Notes under the pieces: generated by a model
Seen by the model: only the letters and a program-made list of their open reading frames with translations
Database searches by the model: none
What the model was told of the DNA's origin: nothing
Shown here: positions 18,467 through 26,109 of the stretch, in pieces
Numbering within the stretch: position 1 is the first letter of the stretch
Layout of the letters: each line of letters opens with the position of its first letter
Assembly (NCBI RefSeq): GCF_003944705.1
Contig: NZ_RWIS01000017.1
Location: 1-64,000, forward strand
Direction: 5' to 3'
DNA length: 64,000 nt
Source: Hymenobacter metallilatus
GTDB taxonomy: Bacteria > Bacteroidota > Bacteroidia > Cytophagales > Hymenobacteraceae
Made by a program: the position numbers and the translations under genes

Positions 18467-19291
18467 TCAGGCCGACGTCCGCTCCCGAACGGGCGGAGGG
18501 GCGGCCGTTACGGGGGCGCGGCGCCAGGTGCTGGCTTCCGGAATACCGCCGGCTTCGGGCCGCAGGGCACTGGCAATTATATCGTAGGCCTGCTGTTTGA
18601 GCGCCGGCGCATCGGCCACCGTGAGGCCCGTGGTAAAGAGGGGCGCGTGGACAATAATGGCCAGGGGTGAATAGCGTACCCGCAGGCCTGGAACATCGGG
18701 CATGAAGCGGTGGTTCAGGGGCATCGTAATTGGCACAACCGGCACCCCGGTGGCAATGGCCAGCTGAAAAGCGCCCTCCTTGAACTCATCCAGCTGCTGG
18801 CCGGGGTGCTTGCCAATGCGGCCTTCCGGGAAAATAACCACCGAGCGGCCGGCTTCCAGCGTACGGCGGGCCTGCACCATAGCCCGGCCCCGGCTCACGG
18901 CACTGTCCCGGTCGACGGTGATGTACACGCTGCCGAAAATTGGTCCCCAGAGCGGCACCGTTGCCAGGGAGCTTTTGCCGATGATGTTCAACCAGCCGGG
19001 AATGGTACGGAACAGCAGCAGAATATCGATGTAGGAGCTGTGGTTGGCTACGTACACGCAGGGCTGCGGCGCGGGCAGCGGCTGGTGGCGCACCGTTTCG
19101 ATGGGCACGCCCCATAGTAGCATCGAAAACCGGCTCCAGGCGCGGTTCAGGGCGTGCAGGTAGCGGTGCCGCTGCGGACGTTGGCTCAGAAACCACTGCA
19201 GCGGGTACGTAACTACGAAGGGCATCACAAACCAGAAGGTAGCCCAGGTAGTGTACAGCCGGTGACCGATATAGCGAAGCAGGCGCAACAT
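18467..19291 (-). CDS. plsC: 1-acyl-sn-glycerol-3-phosphate acyltransferase
   Basis: Makes phosphatidic acid by adding the second acyl chain to lysophosphatidate at the inner membrane. The 274-residue protein has the HX4D catalytic motif in NHSSYID (His84, Asp89) and the FPEG glycerophosphate-binding motif at about 154-157. A hydrophobic segment near residues 14-35 anchors it. I choose ATG 19291 (MLRLLRYIGH) over an upstream in-frame start at 19354. The choice is supported by a TACTTTTG -7 box ending 5 bases before this ATG, which implies a leaderless mRNA starting at about the ATG itself; a longer protein would need sequence upstream of the promoter. Confidence 0.92.
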   Translation of the reverse strand: MLRLLRYIGHRLYTTWATFWFVMPFVVTYPLQWFLSQRPQRHRYLHALNRAWSRFSMLLWGVPIETVRHQPLPAPQPCVYVANHSSYIDILLLFRTIPGWLNIIGKSSLATVPLWGPIFGSVYITVDRDSAVSRGRAMVQARRTLEAGRSVVIFPEGRIGKHPGQQLDEFKEGAFQLAIATGVPVVPITMPLNHRFMPDVPGLRVRYSPLAIIVHAPLFTTGLTVADAPALKQQAYDIIASALRPEAGGIPEASTWRRAPVTAAPPPVRERTSA

Positions 19292-19296
19292 AGGCA

Positions 19297-19304
19297 CAAA
19301 AGTA
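19297..19304 (-). promoter_or_regulatory. -7 box for plsC, predicted leaderless
   Basis: TACTTTTG on the minus strand, five bases ahead of the plsC ATG. With transcription starting about 7 bases after the box, the mRNA would begin at or within a base or two of the start codon. Confidence 0.5.
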
Positions 19305-19396
19305 CAGGGTAATGAATGGAAACCAGTAAAGCCCGCTAATCTGCAGCCGGCCACGTGAGCAACGCATGAACCCGCCCGCTGGTCGGCCCGCCTGGT

Positions 19397-19969
19397 TCAG
19401 ATACCGAGCAGGCGAGCCGCTTTCAGCAAGGCCGCCACGCTGATGGCGTCGGTGATGCGCCCTTCCATAACGAGCTGCACGGCCTGCTGCAGCGGCAGCT
19501 TCCAGAGGCGCAGGTCCTCGGTTTCTTCCGGCTCCACCTCGCCCTGCTCCAGTTCCTGGGCCAGAAACACGTAGCCTTCCTCATCGGTCACGGAGTTGGA
19601 GGTGTGCAGGCGCATGATGTTGGTCCAGCGGTGGGCCAGCAGGCCGGTTTCCTCCTTCAGCTCCCGTTGGGCCGACTGCAGAATATCCAGTTCCACGGGG
19701 CCGCCGCCCATCGGAATTTCCCAGCTGTACTCCTGAAGCGTGTAGCGGTACTGGCCCACCAGCCAGGTATTGCCGTCGGCATCCACCGGAATAATACCCA
19801 GGGCTTTGTTCTTCATGGAAACCACCCCGTAGATGCCCGGGTTGCCGGCCGGGTTGGTAATCTGGTCTTCGCGCACCCTGATCCAGGGGTTCTGGTACTT
19901 TAGCTCGGAGCTGTGCACCTGCCAGGGGTTGTAGCTCTCGTCGATTTCGGGGGCTGAGGAAGCGGCCAT
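19397..19969 (-). CDS. NUDIX hydrolase, ADP-ribose pyrophosphatase-like
   Basis: Hydrolyses a nucleoside diphosphate linked to another group; ADP-ribose or an ADP-sugar is the likely substrate. The 190-residue protein carries the NUDIX core RELKEETGL at about residues 102-110, preceded by EIPMGGG in the position where ADP-ribose pyrophosphatases have their E-x-PAG segment. Spacing between the glycine and the REL block is one residue off the strict NUDIX box. The start at ATG 19969 is favoured over 20116 because a TACCTTTG -7 box at 20000-20007 would exclude the longer product. Confidence 0.9.
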   Translation of the reverse strand: MAASSAPEIDESYNPWQVHSSELKYQNPWIRVREDQITNPAGNPGIYGVVSMKNKALGIIPVDADGNTWLVGQYRYTLQEYSWEIPMGGGPVELDILQSAQRELKEETGLLAHRWTNIMRLHTSNSVTDEEGYVFLAQELEQGEVEPEETEDLRLWKLPLQQAVQLVMEGRITDAISVAALLKAARLLGI

Positions 19970-19999
19970 GGGTAAGGTAGAGAATGCTTGGGTAGGGGC

Positions 20000-20032
20000 C
20001 AAAGGTACAGCCCGACCAGATGTGACGGGCAA
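20000..20032 (-). promoter_or_regulatory. promoter for the NUDIX gene
   Basis: Minus strand: TTG at 20030-20032, 22-base spacer, TACCTTTG at 20000-20007. This fits the Bacteroidota -33/-7 pattern with a slightly long spacer. The predicted leader is about 25 bases. Confidence 0.6.
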
Positions 20033-20121
20033 CAGATAGTCCCTCGCCGGGCGGAATCTGCCGTTGGCCGGGCATGATATAGCGTTTATCAAATAAAACG
20101 ACCAAGGCCTACGCAATATTC

Positions 20122-20129
20122 TACCTTTG
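20122..20129 (+). promoter_or_regulatory. -7 box of a plus-strand transcript in the NUDIX-20421 gap
   Basis: An exact TACCTTTG on the plus strand. No clear TTG lies at the right distance upstream. A terminator 125 bases further on would stop this transcript before any gene. Confidence 0.45.
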
Positions 20130-20135
20130 ACTTAC

Positions 20136-20280
20136 TAATTATTCAGCGCGTGTAGGGTTTATGGAAAGGAAGGCTCTTACCGCGTAGTGTTGGCCCCCGG
20201 CAAAAGGAGTAGGGTGGATGAATGGAATTTTGCCAGCCAATGCGACGGAAAAGGCCGCTGCCTCGGGCAGCGGCTTTTTT
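20136..20280 (+). ncRNA. candidate small RNA or attenuated leader
   Basis: The 450-bp gap between the NUDIX gene and the small protein at 20421 holds a -7 box (20122-20129) and a perfect terminator (20254-20280) on the same strand, framing a transcript of about 145 bases. It includes an 8-codon minifrom ATG 20161 to TAG 20187 and no long frame. It could be a free small RNA or an attenuator for the 20421 gene. No known RNA family was recognised. Confidence 0.25.
20254..20280 (+). terminator. strong intrinsic terminator in the NUDIX-20421 gap
   Basis: GCCGCTGCC pairs with GGCAGCGGC (9 bp, loop TCG) followed by six T. An A-run on the other side makes it usable from both strands. It sits between two genes that point away from each other, where a terminator is not expected unless a short RNA is made. 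Confidence 0.85.
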
Positions 20281-20420
20281 ATTGCGGGTAGGCCAATGCC
20301 TGACCCGCAGCTCGGCTCCTGGCCCAAATCCTGTAGGCGCCCGAACTCAACCCTGGGCAAAATGGGTGCGTACCATTCCTTTGCCAGTCGTTCACATCCC
20401 GGCTGCTGCTCTCTTTGTGT

Positions 20421-20663
20421 ATGGCCAATCAACCTAAAAACCACAACGCATCCGCTCAACCCGGCGACCCGCTCTTCAACCTGAAACACGCCGAAGCTGA
20501 ATCGGCCCTGGTGCAGAATACCGGGGGGCTGGGCCCTACCTCAAACGAATACATTACCACGGACGAAGACGAAGACTTGGACGAAGGTCCCCGCGACAAG
20601 CAGGGTTTCCGTCGGGGCGAATCCTCCTCGCCCGAAACCGGCTCCACGGCTGGTCGTCACTGA
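20421..20663 (+). CDS. small acidic hydrophilic protein, function unknown
   Basis: An 80-residue protein with no signal peptide or membrane segment, rich in Asp, Glu, Gly and Ser (for example TTDEDEDLDEGPRDKQGF). It looks mostly disordered. ATG 20421 gives MANQPKNH; a TTG two codons upstream is in frame but unlikely. A hairpin follows it. I believe such short acidic proteins occur in relatives, but I cannot name a family, and the case for it being a real gene rests on composition, position and the flanking signals. Confidence 0.6.
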   Translation: MANQPKNHNASAQPGDPLFNLKHAEAESALVQNTGGLGPTSNEYITTDEDEDLDEGPRDKQGFRRGESSSPETGSTAGRH

Positions 20664-20697
20664 TAACGAAGCGAGACAACACTAAATAAGCAGAGAG

Positions 20698-20742
20698 GGG
20701 AGACTGTCGTTCCAAGGCTACGTGCCGGAACGACAGTCTCCC
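20698..20742 (+). terminator. long hairpin between the small acidic protein gene and rnhB
   Basis: A perfect 16-bp stem (20698-20713 with 20727-20742), loop of 13. No T-tract follows, so it may be a processed 3' end or a stabilising structure rather than a classic terminator. Confidence 0.6.
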
Positions 20743-20753
20743 GTCTTCGTTTG

Positions 20754-20783
20754 TTGACTCACTCTTTATAAGAAGTATTTTTG
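20754..20783 (+). promoter_or_regulatory. promoter of rnhB, predicted leaderless
   Basis: TTG at 20754-20756, 19-base spacer, TATTTTTG at 20776-20783, then only CCCC before the rnhB ATG at 20788. Spacing and both boxes match the Bacteroidota consensus. The mRNA should start at about the ATG. Confidence 0.65.
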
Positions 20784-20787
20784 CCCC

Positions 20788-21363
20788 ATGTTACGTGTTT
20801 CCCATACGGGTGAGCTCCTGGAGGCGGGCCTCGATGAAGCCGGGCGGGGGTGCCTGGCCGGACCGGTGTTTGCCGCGGCCGTTATACTGCCGCCCGATTT
20901 TGCCCCTCAGTACCTGAACGATTCCAAGCAAATGACGGCCCGGCGCCGGGAAGTGGTACGCGCCGAAATCTGCCGGGAGGCCGTGGCCTGGGCCGTGGCT
21001 GAAGCATCGCCCGAGGAAATTGCCAGCCTCAATATTGCGCAGGCCAGCTACCTGGCCATGCACCGGGCAGTGGCGCAGCTGGCCGTGCCGCCCACGCACC
21101 TGCTGGTAGATGGCAACCGGTTTCGGGCGCACGCCACACTGCCACATACCTGCATTATTGGAGGAGATGGGTTGTACCGAAGTATTGCCGCGGCCTCGGT
21201 GTTGGCCAAAACGTTCCGCGACGAACGAATGGCTGCCCTGGCCGCCGAGCACCCGCAGTACGGCTGGGAGCAGAATGCCGGCTACCCTACCGCCCGGCAC
21301 CGCGCTGCCATCCGGGAGTATGGCCCCACCACCCATCACCGCTTGGGGTTCCGGCTGTTGTAG
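20788..21363 (+). CDS. rnhB: ribonuclease HII
   Basis: Cuts the RNA strand of RNA-DNA hybrids and removes single ribonucleotides from DNA. The 191-residue protein has the type 2 active site: LDEAGRGCLAGPV near residue 15-28 (Asp and Glu), LVDGNRF near 105-112, and GDGLYRSIAAASVLAK near 126-140. The ATG at 20788 is supported by the promoter four bases upstream. It is monocistronic and converges with the response regulator gene, with a hairpin repeat between them. Confidence 0.95.
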   Translation: MLRVSHTGELLEAGLDEAGRGCLAGPVFAAAVILPPDFAPQYLNDSKQMTARRREVVRAEICREAVAWAVAEASPEEIASLNIAQASYLAMHRAVAQLAVPPTHLLVDGNRFRAHATLPHTCIIGGDGLYRSIAAASVLAKTFRDERMAALAAEHPQYGWEQNAGYPTARHRAAIREYGPTTHHRLGFRLL

Positions 21364-21392
21364 AATAGAGTAACTGAGTAAGACCGGCTGTT

Positions 21393-21486
21393 ATGCTGAG
21401 CAGAGCGAAGGACCTTATTGCACTTGGACGAGTCGTTGTTACGGTAGTCGTTCAAGTGCAATAAGGTCCTTCGCTCTGCTCAGCAT
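21393..21486. repeat. hairpin repeat, GTCATnCtGAGC family, copy 1
   Basis: A perfect 34-bp inverted repeat (21393-21426 with 21453-21486) with partial pairing outside it, lying between the convergent rnhB and response-regulator genes. The arms read ATGCTGAGCAGAGCGAAGGACC inward (cited here in two parts: ATGCTGAGCAGAGCG, then AAGGACC). The same core recurs at 25260-25357. It resembles REP-type palindromes and could also end transcription from both sides. Confidence 0.85.
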
Positions 21487-21511
21487 GACAACTGGTCTTA
21501 CTCTTACTCGG

Positions 21512-21955
21512 TTACTCCTTCAGCCGCAGCAGGTCCAGAAACAGGCTGAATCCGTCGACGGAAGTGCCACCCTCCCCGAAGCTTTCAAAGCTAAGCGGCT
21601 TAATGATGTAGCCACTTACGGCCAGATCCTGGGCTTTTAGCCGGTCGGTTTCCAGGTCGGAGGTAGTGGTGATGAATACATTAAGACCCACAAAATCGGG
21701 GTCGGAACGCAGGATTTCCAGGAGTTCCAGGCCGTTCATGCGGGGCATATTCAGGTCGAGCATCACCACGCTGGGCTTCGGAATGCGCTCCTGGCCACTT
21801 TCGCCCCGCAGCATGTTGAGCGCCTCACGTCCGTTGCGGGCCACATGCAGAGGTACGGTCACGTTGTGCTTGCGCAGCTCCCGCTGCACGTTCATAATAT
21901 CCATCTGGTCATCTTCAACCAGTAGAATGCTGGGTTGGTCCGCTTCAGAGTTCAT
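21512..21955 (-). CDS. single-domain response regulator, Rcp1-like
   Basis: A 147-residue receiver with no output domain. The acidic pocket is Glu14-Asp15-Asp16, the phosphorylated residue is Asp67 in VVMLDLNMP, the switch Thr is in FITTTSD near 95-99, and Lys119 is in IIKPL. The family member Rcp1 takes phosphate from a sensor kinase and signals through protein contacts. It is the last gene of a CZB-kinase-regulator unit, 50 bp after the kinase. I use ATG 21955; a GTG at 21967 is possible. Confidence 0.93.
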   Translation of the reverse strand: MNSEADQPSILLVEDDQMDIMNVQRELRKHNVTVPLHVARNGREALNMLRGESGQERIPKPSVVMLDLNMPRMNGLELLEILRSDPDFVGLNVFITTTSDLETDRLKAQDLAVSGYIIKPLSFESFGEGGTSVDGFSLFLDLLRLKE

Positions 21956-22005
21956 AAGTGAGTACACAGGATAATGGCCGCCAGCGGCAGGAGTGTATAC
22001 GGTAA

Positions 22006-23547
22006 TTACCGTGTTGCGGCGGAACTGAGGGCCTTATTTACTTGCACATCGGTACGTCGGTGGGGCTCCTTGGGCCAGGTAAAGATAAAAGTAGCTCCCT
22101 GTCCCTCAGTAGATTCTACGTGAATGGCCCCACCCTGACGCTCCACAATTTTCTTCACAATAGCCAGGCCCACGCCGGTGCTTTCCAGGGTGTCGCGCTC
22201 CGTGAGCGTCTGGAAGATGACGAAAATTCGTTCGTGGTATTCGGGGGCAATGCCGGGACCATTATCGGCAACCGAGAAGGTATAAAACTTAGGGCCCTCC
22301 ACGCAGCCAATCCGGACTACGCCGCTTTCCGGATGGTGGTGGTACTTAACGGCGTTGCTGATGAGGTTGGTAAACACCTGCTGCAACTGTACGCGGTTGG
22401 TATGAATGGTAGGCAGATAAAACGGCAGCTCTACCTCAAAACCCGCGGGCAGCTCCAGGGAGTCGATGATTTCGCGCAGCAGCTGGCGCACGAACACGGC
22501 CTCATCCGCCTGGAGGGTACGCCCCACGCGGGCCAGGTCCAGAATGCCCGTAATCAGGTTTTCCATGCGACTCACGCGGGTTCGCATCAGCAGCAGAAAC
22601 TCCCGGATGTGTTCGGGCAGGCTCTGGTCCATATCTTCCTCTATCCAGCGCGAAGCGGTTTCGATTCCCCGGAGCGGTGCTTTCAGATCGTGCGACACCA
22701 CGTAGGCAAACTGGTCGAGCTCCTGGTTGCGGCGCTCCAGCTGCCGGATGTTGGTATTGATGGTATCCGTCATAACGTTCAGCGACTCGGTGAGGGTAGT
22801 CAGCTCATCGTCGGCGGTATCGTGGGCCTGGGTGGAGTAGTCGCCGCCGGCAATGCGCTGGGCTTGCTGCACCATTCCGCTAATGCGCCGGGAAAACAGC
22901 CGTACCATATAGGCGGCATACAGCAGCCCCAGAAAAATAGTGGCCAGCGTAATACTCACCGACAAAATGCGCGTTTCCCGGATGCTGCTCTGGAGCTTGG
23001 TGCGCTGCTTGATGCGGATATCGGCTTCTTCCTGATCAAACACGGCAAACAGCACCCGAATCTGGTCCATGAGGATTTTGCCGGTTAGGTCGGTGGTGAG
23101 GTTGCGGTGCTCAAGGCCGTCCAGGCCGGTTTGGTTGGGGTTGCGGCGCATGGCCTCCCGCTTCTCGCCAATCAGTAAATGGGAGTACGCTGCCCACTGC
23201 TGAAACAGGTACTGGGCCCGCACCATACGCTCATACTGCGGAGTACCCAGTGTCAGCTCGTTGCGCAACTGCGCAAACCGGCCCAGCAGGTTCCGCTCCC
23301 CCTCGTAGTAAGGGTCCAGCACCACCTCGTTGCCAATGAGCAGGTAGCCCCGGAAGCCGGTTTCCATGTCAATGATATTGCGCATGAGGGTGGTTGCCTC
23401 GCCCGTAATGCGCTGGGAACGTTCCACCCGCTGGGAGTTGCGCAGCACCGCTCGGGAGAGTTGGTAGTTGATGGCCACCACCGCCGCAAACAGCACGGAA
23501 ATCACCAGGAAGCCCGCGAATAATTTGGTAGAGAGCTTAAACTTCAT
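22006..23547 (-). CDS. membrane sensor histidine kinase with CHASE3-like sensor
   Basis: A 513-residue kinase. Order: membrane segment (about 8-30), periplasmic CHASE3-type helical domain (about 35-190; MRNIIDMETGFRGYLL is typical), second membrane segment (about 193-215), HAMP linker, HisKA with the phospho-His in VVSHDLKAPLR (about 286), then HATPase with NLISNAVKY (about 395), DNGPGIAPE and GVGLAIVKKI. This layout is that of bacteriophytochrome-like kinases whose partner is a lone receiver, which is what follows. A 27-bp gap separates it from the CZB gene upstream, so all three are likely one operon. The stimulus is unknown. Confidence 0.95.
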   Translation of the reverse strand: MKFKLSTKLFAGFLVISVLFAAVVAINYQLSRAVLRNSQRVERSQRITGEATTLMRNIIDMETGFRGYLLIGNEVVLDPYYEGERNLLGRFAQLRNELTLGTPQYERMVRAQYLFQQWAAYSHLLIGEKREAMRRNPNQTGLDGLEHRNLTTDLTGKILMDQIRVLFAVFDQEEADIRIKQRTKLQSSIRETRILSVSITLATIFLGLLYAAYMVRLFSRRISGMVQQAQRIAGGDYSTQAHDTADDELTTLTESLNVMTDTINTNIRQLERRNQELDQFAYVVSHDLKAPLRGIETASRWIEEDMDQSLPEHIREFLLLMRTRVSRMENLITGILDLARVGRTLQADEAVFVRQLLREIIDSLELPAGFEVELPFYLPTIHTNRVQLQQVFTNLISNAVKYHHHPESGVVRIGCVEGPKFYTFSVADNGPGIAPEYHERIFVIFQTLTERDTLESTGVGLAIVKKIVERQGGAIHVESTEGQGATFIFTWPKEPHRRTDVQVNKALSSAATR

Positions 23548-23574
23548 GCAGAAACGGCGGCGGAATGGAAGCAG

Positions 23575-23940
23575 TTAGGTGCCACTACGCGCGGCGGCTT
23601 CTATCGTACGCAACAACTGCATAATCTGATCGGCCAGGCGGTTAATTTCTGTGAGACCAGCAATGGCGGCATCCTGCTGACCCTGCTGCGCCATGTCCAT
23701 CAGGCGGTTAGCTTCCTGATGAATTTTTATATGTACGGCGTCCAGCTCCCGGCTCTCGGGCAAATGGCCATAGCGGGCCAGAGCATAGCCGGTAATCCAC
23801 TGACCAAATGAGCAGAGTGTTGGGTCGCGGATGGGGGCTTCGTCGGTATTGCTGCCGTAGAGAAAGGAGCGAAGCTTGGATTTAAAATGCAGATGCTTAA
23901 TGCGCGCGGCGTCAAACTCCTGTTTCAGGTCATCGGTCAT
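23575..23940 (-). CDS. CZB-domain (chemoreceptor zinc-binding) protein
   Basis: A 121-residue free-standing CZB domain. The zinc-binding pattern is visible: a His in AARIKHLHFKSKLRSFL, CSFGQW in the middle, and HIKIH later. CZB domains bind zinc very tightly and sense hypochlorous acid or zinc in chemoreceptors and diguanylate cyclases. Here it is encoded just ahead of a histidine kinase and response regulator, so it may feed a zinc or oxidant signal into them; that is inference. I start at ATG 23940; an in-frame upstream start at 24057 lies above the promoter box at 24021-24028. Confidence 0.88.
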   Translation of the reverse strand: MTDDLKQEFDAARIKHLHFKSKLRSFLYGSNTDEAPIRDPTLCSFGQWITGYALARYGHLPESRELDAVHIKIHQEANRLMDMAQQGQQDAAIAGLTEINRLADQIMQLLRTIEAAARSGT

Positions 23941-24020
23941 ACGAAGAAGTATACGCCCACTGGTGCAAAAATGGCAGTAAAAAGGTCCGCCGGGGCCAGC
24001 CTGTAGCTCGACAGTTGCCG

Positions 24021-24028
24021 CAAAGATA
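24021..24028 (-). promoter_or_regulatory. -7 box for the CZB-kinase-regulator operon
   Basis: TATCTTTG on the minus strand, an exact TAnnTTTG match, about 80 bases ahead of the CZB ATG. No clear -33 TTG was seen. Confidence 0.5.
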
Positions 24029-24138
24029 ACCCCGGATTGGGGTGATAGGCCGGGCATTATTGGCTACTTTCGCCCGGCCATTGCCGCTGCTTTACCGGTG
24101 GCACTTGGTTGTTCAACCTTCCCATTCTCACTCCACCC

Positions 24139-25245
24139 ATGTCCGAGTCGCTCAAAACCGTTCCGCTCAATGATGTGCACCAGCAGCTCGGTGCCAAAAT
24201 GGTACCCTTTGCCGGCTACAATATGCCCGTGCGCTACTCCTCCGACCTGGAAGAGCATCACACCGTGCGCCGGGCCGTGGGTATTTTCGACGTATCGCAC
24301 ATGGGTGAGTTTCGGGTGCGCGGGCCCCAGGCCCTGCCCCTCATTCAGCGCGTAACCAGCAACGACGCCAGCAAGCTCACGCCCGGCAAGGCCCAGTACA
24401 GCTGCCTGCCCAACCAGCAAGGCGGTATTGTGGATGATTTGCTGGTGTACATGCTGGCCGATGAGGACTACCTGCTGGTGGTCAACGCCTCCAACATCGA
24501 CAAGGACTGGGCCTGGATTCAGCAGTTTAACACTGAGGGCGCCGAGCTGCAGAACGTGTCGGAGGAGATGAGCCTGTTTGCCGTGCAGGGCCCCAAAGCC
24601 ACGGCCGCCCTGCAGGGCCTCACCAACGCCGACCTGAGCGCCATTCCCTACTACTCCTTCGTGCAGGGCACCTTTGCCGGCGCGCCCGACGTCATCATTT
24701 CGGCCACGGGCTACACCGGCGCGGGCGGGTTTGAGCTGTACGTGCCCAACCAGTACGCCCAGCAGGTATGGGAAGCCGTAATGACGGCCGGCCAGCCCTA
24801 CGGCCTCAAGCCCATCGGCCTGGGGGCCCGCGACACGCTGCGTCTGGAAATGGGCTACTGCCTCTACGGCAACGACATCACCGACACCACCTCGCCCCTG
24901 GAGGCGGGCCTGGGCTGGATTACCAAGTTCACCAAAGACTTCACCAACTCTGAGGGCCTCAAAGCTCAAAAAGATGCCGGCGTAACGCGCAAGCTGGTGG
25001 GTTTCCTGATGGACGGCCCGGGTATTCCGCGCAGCCATTACCCGCTGGTAAACGAGGCCGGGGAGGTGATTGGGGAGGTAACCAGCGGCACCCAGTCGCC
25101 GAGCCTGAGCAAGGGCGTGGGCCTGGGCTACGTGCAAACCGAGCTGAGCAAGCCCGGTAGTCAGATTTTCGTGCAGGTACGCGGCAAAAACCTGCCCGCC
25201 ACCGTTACCAAGCTGCCCTTCGTGCCTGGCACTGAGGAGGCGTAA
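24139..25245 (+). CDS. gcvT: glycine cleavage system T protein (aminomethyltransferase)
   Basis: Moves the methylene carbon from the lipoyl-bound aminomethyl group of GcvH to tetrahydrofolate and releases ammonia. The 368-residue protein has the family's N-terminal block PFAGYNMPVRY, the IFDVSHMGEFRV segment, and C-terminal GSxxPSxxxxxxLGY-like TSGTQSPSLSKGVGLGY. I start at ATG 24139 (MSESLKTVPLNDVH); ten upstream codons in frame are not conserved. A TACTTTCG at 24065-24072 is a one-mismatch -7 box. gcvH and gcvP are not in the window, so the gcv genes are dispersed. Confidence 0.95.
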   Translation: MSESLKTVPLNDVHQQLGAKMVPFAGYNMPVRYSSDLEEHHTVRRAVGIFDVSHMGEFRVRGPQALPLIQRVTSNDASKLTPGKAQYSCLPNQQGGIVDDLLVYMLADEDYLLVVNASNIDKDWAWIQQFNTEGAELQNVSEEMSLFAVQGPKATAALQGLTNADLSAIPYYSFVQGTFAGAPDVIISATGYTGAGGFELYVPNQYAQQVWEAVMTAGQPYGLKPIGLGARDTLRLEMGYCLYGNDITDTTSPLEAGLGWITKFTKDFTNSEGLKAQKDAGVTRKLVGFLMDGPGIPRSHYPLVNEAGEVIGEVTSGTQSPSLSKGVGLGYVQTELSKPGSQIFVQVRGKNLPATVTKLPFVPGTEEA

Positions 25246-25259
25246 TACTTAACTCACCT

Positions 25260-25357
25260 GTCATCCTGAGCTTGCGAAGGACCTTATCACGTCAGCACGA
25301 CCATCGGTTATACGACTCGTGCTGACGTAATAAGGTCCTTCGCAAGCTCAGGATGAC
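25260..25357. repeat. hairpin repeat, GTCATnCtGAGC family, copy 2
   Basis: Arms 25260-25300 and 25317-25357 pair over 41 bp with one mismatch. The outer part (GTCATCCTGAGC then TTGCGAAGGACC) matches copy 1 at 21393-21486 closely, while the inner part differs. It lies between gcvT and the ComB-family gene, both plus strand, so it would also insulate them. Confidence 0.85.
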
Positions 25358-25373
25358 AGCTTTTTGCTTGAAT

Positions 25374-26105
25374 ATGACCAATCAACTCCCCACGCTCGAC
25401 GTGTGCTTCTCGCCCGAGCTGCTGCCGCTGTACGACCTGCGCGGTAAGGTGGCCGTGGTGGTGGACGTGCTGCGGGCCACCAGCAGCATCGTCACGGCGC
25501 TGGCCCAGGGCGTCACACATCTGATACCGTTCAGTGAGCTGGAGGCGTGTCGGGCACAGGCCACGGCCGGCTACCTCACCGCCGCCGAGCGGGACGGCCG
25601 CCAAGCCGAGGGCGTGGACCTGGGGAACTCGCCTTTTGGTTACCTGGATGGGGTGGTGCCAGTGCGGGACCGGGCGGTGGCCATTACTACCACCAACGGC
25701 ACCCGGGCCCTGCACCTATCTGCGGCTGCCGATGAAATTGTGGTGGGGGCCTTTCTGAACCTCGGGGCCGTGGCTGACCACCTGCGCCAACTGCAGAAGG
25801 ACGTGGTAGTAGTGTGCGCCGGCTGGAAAGGCAAGTTCTGCCTCGAAGACACCTTGTTCGGCGGGGCACTGGCCGCCCGTCTGCAAGCCGATTTCGACAC
25901 CACCGGCTCCGATGCCACTCTGGCCGCCCTCGACCTGTGGCGCGCCGCCGAACCCGACCTGACCGGCTACCTGCTGAAGTCCTCCCACGTACGCCGCCTC
26001 AACAGCCTCGAAGCCCACAAAGACATGGAGTTCTGCATCCGCCAAGACGAGTACCAGCTGGTGCCTATCTTCGACGGCTCACGAATTACCGCGGATTTGC
26101 ATTGA
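25374..26105 (+). CDS. comB: 2-phosphosulfolactate phosphatase, ComB family
   Basis: Family enzymes hydrolyse 2-phosphosulfolactate to sulfolactate with Mg2+. The 243-residue protein has the typical core VVVDVLRATSSIVTAL, the segment ITTTNGTRAL and CAGWKGKFCLEDTLFGG. In methanogens the product feeds coenzyme M; bacteria without coenzyme M also carry it, where the role is less clear and may involve sulfolactate or sulfonolipid metabolism. I start at ATG 25374 (MTNQLPTLDV); the ATG at 25353 lies inside the hairpin repeat and is unlikely. The last codons run into an AAATCCGCGG-type repeat, so the C-terminal tail may have been altered by repeat insertion. Confidence 0.9.
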   Translation: MTNQLPTLDVCFSPELLPLYDLRGKVAVVVDVLRATSSIVTALAQGVTHLIPFSELEACRAQATAGYLTAAERDGRQAEGVDLGNSPFGYLDGVVPVRDRAVAITTTNGTRALHLSAAADEIVVGAFLNLGAVADHLRQLQKDVVVVCAGWKGKFCLEDTLFGGALAARLQADFDTTGSDATLAALDLWRAAEPDLTGYLLKSSHVRRLNSLEAHKDMEFCIRQDEYQLVPIFDGSRITADLH

Positions 26106-26109
26106 TTTC

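Noticed and set aside
20139..20489. 116-codon frame on the minus strand crossing the NUDIX-20421 gap
   Set aside because: It covers a strong terminator and the start of the small acidic gene, and has no start signal or family likeness.
24064..25137. 357-codon open frame on the minus strand
   Set aside because: Complement of gcvT, which has full homology along its length.
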